NCBI GenBank assembly: GCA_003586115.2
Contig: QVOM02000034.1
Location: forward strand, 13,185,730 to 13,249,729
Direction of reading: 5' to 3'
From: Salvator merianae
Lineage: Eukaryota > Chordata > Lepidosauria > Squamata > Teiidae
Length of the DNA: 64,000 nt
The position numbers and the translations under genes were made by a program. The notes under the pieces are model-generated. The model worked only from the letters and a program-made list of their open reading frames with translations, was not told the DNA's origin and did no database searches. Shown here in pieces: positions 45,400 through 64,000 of this stretch. Position 1 is the first letter of the stretch. The number at the start of each line of letters is the position of its first letter.

Positions 45400-45505
45400 G
45401 GTGAGGACAGAGGGAGGTGGCTTTATCCTCCCATGAGAGGTCAAAATTTGACTAACAGGATTGCATCCAATCACAGGGAAAAGAAGGATGGGAGGAGTGG
45501 AGAGT
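45400..45505 (+). repeat. Dispersed repeat unit, copy 1
   Basis: GAGGTCAAAATTTGACTAAC and GGATTGCATCCAATCACAGG recur in altered form at 46635-46680. Family unknown. Confidence 0.45.
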
Positions 45506-46580
45506 GAAAAAGTACCCCATCATGGACTGAGGCTGAGGAGACTGAAAAGTACAGACAAAGAAAAATGAACTGAATGAGCACTATGTTTCATGGGTGTGAT
45601 CAAGCCAATAGGGGGATTCCTGCTGTGTCCTAAGATGTACTATTCTGTTGTGGTGTGACCGGTCCCTTAGACTTGTTAGGAGAAGCAACTTGATTTTTCA
45701 TGCTGCATACATTTTGCAAGAATTTGGCTTGAGAACTGCTGATTACATTTTTGCTAAAGGAATATGTGTGTGTTCATCAGTAAAGGTGGGATTTGAGATT
45801 ATTCTTGTCAACTCATCTGGGGTCTGTGCCACTGAATCTGTACGTGTGTTTTGTACACAATATAGTTTGCATACCTTTGCTGAATTGTAGGCTATTGTAG
45901 TAAATGCTAGGAGCAACAAGGTGTGGATTTGTCCTTTTCTCTGACTTAACTGATGTGTGAGTCTTTCCCAACCTGGAAGCCACAGGTTAGACTGGGTGGC
46001 AGGGTACAATGAACAATTGAATCTTTTATTCAAAAATCCAGATTGCTTTCCCCATCCTCTAGGCTTACTTCAACTTTGGACCAGGGAGCTTGATGGATTG
46101 CCTGTCTTTCTACAGAACCATAAGATCAACTAAAGAGTTCTTGTTTCAAGAACTTCAGGTTAACGAGTGTCACCTTGTGGTTAGTCAAAGGCAGGTCTTC
46201 TTTGTGATAGCACTGACCCTTCAGAATGCTGCACAGAGCTCCTCTCCCACACAGCTACATAGTGGGACACATGCTATTGTGGCTATCTCAGGGGAAGTGA
46301 GACGGAGTACATTTGCTGACCACTAACTTCACTATCGTGATAATGGACCCACACACACAGGTTCCCCCCTTTTCACGGCCCTCTTCCTGCTTTTACGCTA
46401 CTCTGAAATTGCACAATTGCACAAAAGTGGGACTGCAAAGCAGCAGAAATTGCGATCTGCCCTTTAAGAAGCTTTATTGTGTGGAAGATGTGGAACTGAA
46501 GTTTCACTTGAGTGCATACAGGTTGGAGGGGGAGAAGGAGCAAACATCGAATGACTAGTAACGCCACCAAGGGAATCCAA
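45506..46580. other. Intergenic, unassigned
   Basis: No gene or named repeat was seen. Confidence 0.4.
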
Positions 46581-46589
46581 GTTCTGAGA

Positions 46590-46705
46590 TGGCAGCAGGG
46601 AAATATGGAGGGTGGAGTTTGATTTCCTGCCCTGGGAAGTCAAAATTTGAACAATGGGACTCCAACCAATCACTGACCACACAGTGGGGGGGGGGGAGAT
46701 TTGGT
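46590..46705 (+). repeat. Dispersed repeat unit, copy 2
   Basis: GAAGTCAAAATTTGAACAAT, then GGACTCCAACCAATCACTG, followed by a G-run at about 46686-46695. It is the partner of 45400-45505. Confidence 0.45.
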
Positions 46706-49700
46706 GAGGGATAGAGACAGAATGCTAGTTTCCCCATGCTAAGCATGGGAAAAATGTGGTGTGAGAACGAGCAAGTCTGAATTGAGTCTGTGTTATAATG
46801 CAAATGTGGGAATGACTGGAACACATACTCAATCCTTGTTCTCCTCCAATATGGATTAAAATTACAATTTAGCACCATAGCCCCAGTGGTGACATAGTAA
46901 AATTCCTATGATAACCCCAGCAACAGCCAAATTCCTCTGACTATCCATAAATATCAGAAGACAATTACTCAAATTTTAATTCTCTTATGTTTTAAGTCTC
47001 TTTGTTGTTTTAACTGTGTCCTTCTGTATGGGTCCATGTTGACCATAAATAAAATGTTCCTGTTGTTGCTTTACCACTGAGTTATTGCCACTCTTTTTTC
47101 AGACCATACCGTCAATTAAAGCAGGAGATAGTGGGGGAAAAGGGAAGCATGTAGATGACCTGAAATGACTGTCTGGACTGTCAGCTAGATAAATTCGTTG
47201 TGTGGTCTAAAAATCTGACGAGAATAATTTGAAGAGAATAATAATTTGCATTCCTACAGGGTTGTTGTAAAAATTACTGAGGTAAATCTGAAGTGCTTTG
47301 GATGCTTAAAAACCACTTAAACTGTCAAATCCTATTCATGTTTCCTTGAGAGGGATGTGCAGGATTCGGTTCACTTTGATGCCAACAGCTCCTATCCATT
47401 TCAGTAGTGACTTCTTTCCAACATAAGGGCACAAACGACTACAGCTGAAACTATCTTCTCTCAGGAGGCCCCAGACCAGGGCAAAACAAACCCATCACAC
47501 ATGCAGCAAGAGAAAGAAATGGATCACCAGTCAAAGGTTTATCACCAATTCCCAAATGTGCCATCAAGTCTTTCCCCTTCTGGCCAATTCCCCATTCCAT
47601 CTCTAAATAGGCTAGTTTTCCTCTATCTAAATCCCTTTGGGGGAATTCAGGCCTGGAGGGGAATCTCCAAATATAACAACTGGCTTTTATTGGATGGAGA
47701 TACTATCTATGAGTTCTTGCTGTATCTATTTTTCCTACGCCAGACATCTTAGATTTCCCAGCTAAATCTACAGCAAAACATTGCAGCCCTCCACACGATC
47801 TTCATTTGCTCAGCAGTCTCTTACAGCATTCCCATTCCTGCTTTGCTAGGATTTTTGTCTGCTGCTCCCACCTCCCATAATCAATATTCCAAGGTTGAAT
47901 GAACTAGCCTGCATTTGTGATTGGAGATGCTATATGTGGATCAGGTCATTTGCTTATGCGTACAACTGTAACTATTTTTTAAACAGTAGAAATAGAGGAA
48001 TTCTGACATGATACACCCAGATTTGTTTCCTTTTTATAAGAACTATCCCCATTCCTTAATCTCTTTCTACTATTCATTTCTCCTTAAGCTGTCCCTTTGC
48101 TCCTGGGCACATCTGGTTAAGCCTGGTTGATAGCAGAGTAAACAGCAGGAGATAAGGCAGCACCAGCTGCTGTCTGGCTTTTCTAGTTTATATGCAGAAA
48201 ACACAGCAAGGTCTACACTTAGAGTTGTCACTTAAGGCATTTCCCTCTCCATTCTTTCAAATATCTGAAGCTTAGAAATTGCTCTATGCTCATGGGCTTC
48301 CTTTCCCTCATTTGCTCATTTTCATAGCACTGTGTACTCTGGATTAAAGAAGCCTTTTCGAAATAGATAAGGGTTCCTTTATCCCGCACTATTAAAACTA
48401 GAATTACATGTTAATTTTCATGGCAAATCCTAGAAAGTGTGCAGGCATCCTTCTCTCCAGCACAAAAAACATCAGTTAATGTTCCTTCCAGTTGTCCAAT
48501 ATACTTGGACTGGGGAATTAACAGCACCAATTTTTTTTACAATTTCCCCCAAAATTTGGGTTCCTTTGGTTCAAACTTCACTTCCAGTTCTCTTTGAACT
48601 TAAAAACTGTGATGTGTATTTTTGCTAGTCTATATCCAATTCTGCTGTAATCAGCTGAGTATACTGCGACTAGGTGCAAGCTAGTAAAAATGCATTCATG
48701 AACAATTTGTGAGTTCAAATCTAACTGGAAAGTGAAAATGTGTAAGAATATAGTTAGTAGATCCCATCACCAATTTAGTTAGATTTGAAGTAGATTAGAC
48801 AAACTCATGGAAGACAAGGCCAACAATTACTTTCTACATACCATAGGAGCTAAGGGGCTATTGTCCTCATCGCTTACTTCTCGATTATCCAGTCCCATAG
48901 GTTTCAGTTAGCCACTTAGGAAACAGTATTCTAGACTTAAAACAGTAGGCTCCTGTTTAGTAACATAACTCTTTAGGAACTCCTTATATAACAATGGTCT
49001 TCTCAGAGCCCTTCAAACGGAGGTAGCTTCCACACATGTTCTTTGTGCACCAGGTCAGCTGCTGCTATGGAACGTGAGAACTACTTGCTAGTGTGGGCTG
49101 CAGGAAGCCATGCCTCCTACGGAATGTTCTAGCCGAACAAGATTTGAGCTTGGAGTGGAAGCTGTCCAAATGTCCTGAAATGGTGCCTGGGTTGCAATGA
49201 GCTGGATGAAACTGATGTTGCTTCTCAGGAAGATGAGACCTTAGGGGTGTAGTTTTCCTGAGTTTAGGAACTGGAGTTGCACTTCCTCAGAAACAGCAGG
49301 TACATAGTTCGGGGTTGCTCCTAGAATGATCGCCACTCTACAGGCAAATTCGGTGGCTAGAATTGTTCCAACTGGTTTTATGTAAACCATAATGATTTTT
49401 CTTTTTCTTTTTATGCAGGATGCAGTACAGTGATTCCTCATTATATAAACAGCACTATCCAAGATTTTACTGATAAGCAGTATCTGTTTTTACCTACTTG
49501 TCATAAAATGAACCAGTCATTACTTCTATGGGGCTGTAGCATAAGCCATGACAATAAGAACCAATGTGTGATTTGAGTATGCGATATGAGCATTAAAGCC
49601 TCCTTAGTTTCCTGAGGGCCAGAGGCAAGGACTACTGCCTTCTCTTTCCTGTCTCATGTTTGCTGCTGCACTCTTTTAACCTAACAAATATAATGAAGTA

Positions 49701-49850
49701 TCTGGAGTCTGGGTGAAAAGTTGGGAACATAGTGGTAGACTGAAACAGGTGTAAGGACTTGGAAGCTACAGGAACACTGCACAATGGAAATCTACTGTGC
49801 AAATTTTCACAGAACTAAGTTCATTTAATGAGGCATAACTAACTTATTAC
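46706..49850. other. Intergenic, ~3.1 kb, unassigned unique-looking sequence
   Basis: It is the longest stretch of the window without a repeat I can name. Both strands lack exon-like frames. It may contain old repeats too decayed to see. Confidence 0.4.
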
Positions 49851-49854
49851 AAGA

Positions 49855-50840
49855 GAGGAATTAACAGAAATTTTAGGATGTAATAAATGGTTACAGATAC
49901 AAGGTATATTAAGTTACATTAACAAAATAGAAACAAAGGGATTACTAAATAAACAAACTTCACCTTTTGAGGGATTGATTATTAAAGGGTGAAAATCATT
50001 AAAGGGATTAGGAGGCAGTATTTATAACATGCCGAAGTGTGAAGTGGATAAAATATTTGTAAGTTTAAGAGAAATGTGGAAAGAAGATTTAAGAATAGAA
50101 ATGAGGGATATTGAAACAGAGATAAATAATATCGATAAAATTAAATCAAATAGAGTCAAATAATCAAGAAAGAACGTTATTTATAAATGGTCTAGAACGC
50201 CCTGCCAATTAGCTTACATTTTAGGAGTTCAAACTCTAACTGTTGGCACAGTTGTCCAATAAAAGGTATATACATTCATATGTTTTGGTCATATGAAAAA
50301 ATACAGATATTCTGGAAAATGATTGAAGAAGAAATAAGCAAAATATTACAAAAAAGAATTGTTTTAACAAAGGAAATATGTATGGGTCATATTATGAATG
50401 GGAACAAATGGAATGAGGAGAAATTTATTATAGATCAACTAATTACAGCAGCTCTCGGTGTCCTGGCATATGGATGGAAAGACTCTACGAAGTGGACCAA
50501 GAAAAATTGGTTTAAATATATCGTGGATCAGATGAGATTTCAAAGAATCAATGAAATAAAGGAAATGTATCAATTTCAAGAGTGTAGAAGAGTAATAAGA
50601 GAAAGTGAAAGAATATTTGATGGCAAAGCAGGAGAGCATAGAATGGACACAACACATACAAAGTATCTTCCAGTGAACAATAGATAATTTGGGAAGATTG
50701 AGGGTGGAGGAAAGGGAAGGAGGGAGGGTACTAAGAATTAAAAGTAATAATAATAATAGGATATGTTGAATATGGTACACGTTATATGTATTAAGATGTA
50801 TAGTGTCTTTTTCTAAACTGTATGCATATAAAAAAATAAA
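49855..50840 (+). repeat. L1 LINE, 3' end of ORF2 and tail
   Basis: Text before 50280 gives a WSRTPCQLAYI-like stretch. The 135-codon frame from 50280 reads HMFWSYEKIQIFWKMIEEE-like text, AYGWKDSTKWTKKNWFKYIV and MRFQRINEIKEM, the C-terminal region of squamate L1 ORF2. The end is A-rich (AAAAAAATAAACC, 50828-50840). Confidence 0.8.
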
Positions 50841-51440
50841 CCAAAAAAAATTAATGAGGCATAACTTTATATGAGTATTTTAAACCTTCACACATCACCG
50901 CACGGAGCTAGAGTGATTATCAACCTAGGGTACATGTATCCTCAAGGGTATGAACCAAGACATTTATAGGTATGCAAAAAAAAAAATGGTGGAAAAAAAT
51001 TGGAATAACAGGAACTATATTAATTACAAACATTTTGCTAATATGAAGGGTACAATTTACAGACATGGGCTGTCAAGAGGTAAGCAAGTGAAAAAGGTCG
51101 AGAACCACTGACTTAGAGGACCCCCTGGCTGAAAGTACTGTGATGTGAAATTCTAATTTTATTTTATTTTTTAATTATAGATGTAACACCTTGGGAGAGC
51201 AACTTTGAAGTAGTATTTGGGATCATGACAAAGCTTCCCCCACCCCCAAAAAATTGCTGTATCTAAATTATTTTTAGATGTATTTCTCCATCTAAATCCT
51301 TTAGCAGCTGGGAGGCTAAGTTCCAATCCAAGAACAAAATAGAGCAGCACTATGTAAAAATTCCCTGGCATCCTATAATTTCACTGTTTCAAATTCAGAA
51401 ACTTCACTGATAGATATGATGTTGAAATGAATTACAAGAA
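50841..51440. other. Intergenic, downstream of CSTF1
   Basis: No gene or named repeat was seen. T-rich text at 51150-51175 gives a second possible minus-strand AATAAA. Confidence 0.4.
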
Positions 51441-51475
51441 AACCGACACACACCATTCTAAGAATGGGCTTTAAT
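51441..51475 (-). terminator. CSTF1 poly(A) signal with GU-rich downstream element
   Basis: On the minus strand ATTAAA (51475-51470) is followed about 14 nt later by a GU-rich run, GGTGTGTGTCGG (around 51455-51443). This order and spacing fit a vertebrate cleavage and polyadenylation site. A second option is AATAAA on the minus strand within the T-rich run at about 51158-51170, which would lengthen the 3' UTR by about 300 nt. Confidence 0.65.
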
Positions 51476-51909
51476 AATAGAAATTTAACTGTTCTATTCC
51501 ATCCAAGTACAAAACTCACAAAAACAAAGCACAAAAATTCAATTCAGAACTAAACAATAAAAAAATTGGGAAAATCCCCAACAAAACGACAGATAAAGCA
51601 AAAAGCTTTTTAAAAAAACACAAGGCCAAGTTTTGCTATCATAAGTAGCACCATCTGTTTTTTCCATGTACCTTATAGAATTAGGGAAGGGTAACATGAA
51701 TTATAAGATACTCTGGCTGTTGCAGTGTGTGAATCAAACTTAAAAATAAAAAGTGTCCTTCCAATAAACGTTTCTTCATCACTTTCTACAGAAGATAATT
51801 CAACTTTAACTAATTAAATGCAGTTGCTAAAAAAGAAAAAAAGAAAAAAAAAAGAGAAATTTGTAAAACTGAATTGAAATAAAATTCAGACTATATTACA
51901 AGTGTGGCT
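51455..51909 (-). other. CSTF1: CSTF1 3' UTR (predicted)
   Basis: About 450 nt of A/T-rich, repeat-poor sequence lies between the TAA and the best poly(A) signal. No other coding feature overlaps it. Its left limit is inferred from the ATTAAA and GU-rich pair just downstream; the exact cleavage base cannot be seen. Confidence 0.6.
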
Positions 51910-62527
<10,618 letters not shown>

Positions 62528-62739
62528 TTATTGTTTATTTGATAAACAATATTTAGAAAATAATTAAAACCATTATTAACCCCTTCATTTGACTTATACA
62601 AAAATGTTCTGAAATGAAGAGTTTGGTCACTTCAATAGTACGGAGATACATATACATGTTCCTATTGTCAAATCTAGGCAAATGTAAGCATAACATAAAG
62701 TTACAAATGTTTTTCCACATGGTCATGGGGGAATTTTGT

Positions 62740-63645
62740 TGCTCTCCCTGGGAACTCACTTGTGGAGTTCTGCAGGGATTCATTCTGCTTCCCTTGCTTT
62801 GCAATATTTACATGAGACCACTGAGAGATCTCATTAGAGGATTTGGAGTGAGGTGTCACTCAGCTCTACATCTCAATTCCATCTGAGTTAGGTAAGGCTG
62901 CTCTGGTCTTGGACAGCTAGCTACCTGGATTGAGGTCTTACATGCCCCAGGTTCCCATGTCTTTAAGGCGAGTCAACATCCAATGCTTGACGGGATGGTT
63001 ATATTCTGCAAAGATTAGGTTCCGGTTTGCAGCCTGGCTGTATTTATGCCCAGAGATTAGATAACTGAAATCTTTCCTTAACCAAGATTCCCTGACCACA
63101 ATGATCCCATGCCTTTATTATCTCAAGATTAGTTTACTGCAAATGCATAATATGTGGGACTGTCTTTCAAGATGGTCTGGAAACTGGAGCTAGCTCTAAA
63201 TGCTGCAGCTAGGTTGTTAACTAGAGTGCCTGGCTATGACCAAATAACTCCAGTTCTTAAAGATCTGCATTGGCTATCAGTTCATCTCCAATTCAAAGTT
63301 TTAACACTGATATTCAAAGCCTTAAATGATCTGGGTTCAAAATATCTGACTGATTACCTTTTCCTGTAAAGCCTTGCTTGCCAGCTAAGATCAGTTGCAG
63401 AAGCCCTCCTAATGGTTCCATCACCCCATGAAATTCATGGAGTTGCCACTAGAGATAGGGCTTTTTTAGTGGTGGTCCCCAGGTTTTGAATGATCTTTCC
63501 CAGAAGCACCCACTTTAGATGTTTTTCAGTGTTTCCTTAATAATGTGTTTTTATAATTTGGCTTTTGCTATTTAGGGATACTTCCTATACCTGTACTCAA
63601 AATACGTGTAACAGTGCTGTATAAAAATTCTAATAAACAAACTTC
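62740..63645 (+). repeat. L2-like LINE, 3' portion of RT to tail
   Basis: Frames read SPWELTCGVLQGFILLPLLC, then NIYMRPLRDLIRGFGVRCH (the catalytic YADD is lost), later [27 protein letters not shown] and FKVLTLIFKALNDLGSKYLT. The tail GTAACAGTGCTGTATAAAAA is at about 63607-63640. Confidence 0.85.
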
Positions 63646-64000
63646 TAAGAAAAACACTAGTTAAAAACAAGAATAATGAAATACTAAGAAATCAAAACTA
63701 GAGCAATAAATATCAGAAAAAATCAGAATCATGCAGAAAAGATTATGTAAAAGGATATAAAAGATTTTTCAAGTGTCAATTTTTCAATTATTGGATTTTA
63801 GGAGGCAGATTTTATGAAAAGCAGAAAGCTACTAGAGAGGTACCTGCCAGCAACACTTTAATGCTGAGGAACACAGAAGAGGCCACCATAATTAAGGAAG
63901 AAGGACCTTCCATATTTGTTTTGTATTTATTTGCTAAATTTCTACTGCTGCCCAATAACCAAAAGTTCTCCTTTTGAAAGCTTGGACCTAATCCCAAGTT
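63646..64000. other. Right edge, CSTF1 5' intron or upstream; unassigned
   Basis: A-rich then mixed sequence. No CpG-rich promoter or non-coding exon of CSTF1 was recognised, so the promoter probably lies further right. Confidence 0.4.

Noticed and set aside
50280..50687. Host coding exon of 135 codons
   Set aside because: The text is the C-terminal part of an L1 ORF2 and is followed by an A-rich tail.

Overview
The window is vertebrate nuclear DNA, most likely from a squamate reptile (lizard or snake). Two single-copy genes lie on the minus strand in a dense, mixed repeat background: CR1 and L2-like LINEs, L1, tRNA- and 5S-derived SINEs, a hAT element, many small hairpin-rich DNA elements, LTR material and long microsatellites. 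Birds (almost only CR1) and mammals do not usually show this mixture. The species assignment is inference.

Right part (about 51.4-62.5 kb, minus strand): the complete coding region of CSTF1, the 50-kDa WD40 subunit of cleavage stimulation factor. It has five coding exons with consistent splice phases and a 431-residue product. A poly(A) signal followed by a GU-rich element lies about 435 bp past the stop. Any 5' non-coding exon was not found and may lie beyond the right edge.

Left part (about 0.8-35.7 kb, minus strand): the 5' part of CASS4, a Cas-family adhesion scaffold. Exon 1 encodes four residues (35312-35323), exon 2 the SH3 domain and first YxxP motifs (8692-9117), and a small exon 3 a YDVP motif (820-924). 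Intron 1 is about 26 kb and intron 2 about 7.8 kb. The rest of the gene lies off the left edge. CSTF1 followed by CASS4 on one strand matches the order on human chromosome 20q13.

The introns and the roughly 16-kb intergenic space are filled mainly by repeats. Notable items are a SOX14-like HMG-box fragment at 42.47 kb, a solo-LTR-like insertion that splits a CR1 copy, a CR1 inserted in another CR1, a CpG-rich 370-bp hAT element with an exact 8-bp target duplication, and a family of hairpin-rich elements ending in GGGCCT-TTTGCACTT-like termini with 3-bp target duplications. I saw no CRISPR array, operon, bacterial feature or functional RNA gene.
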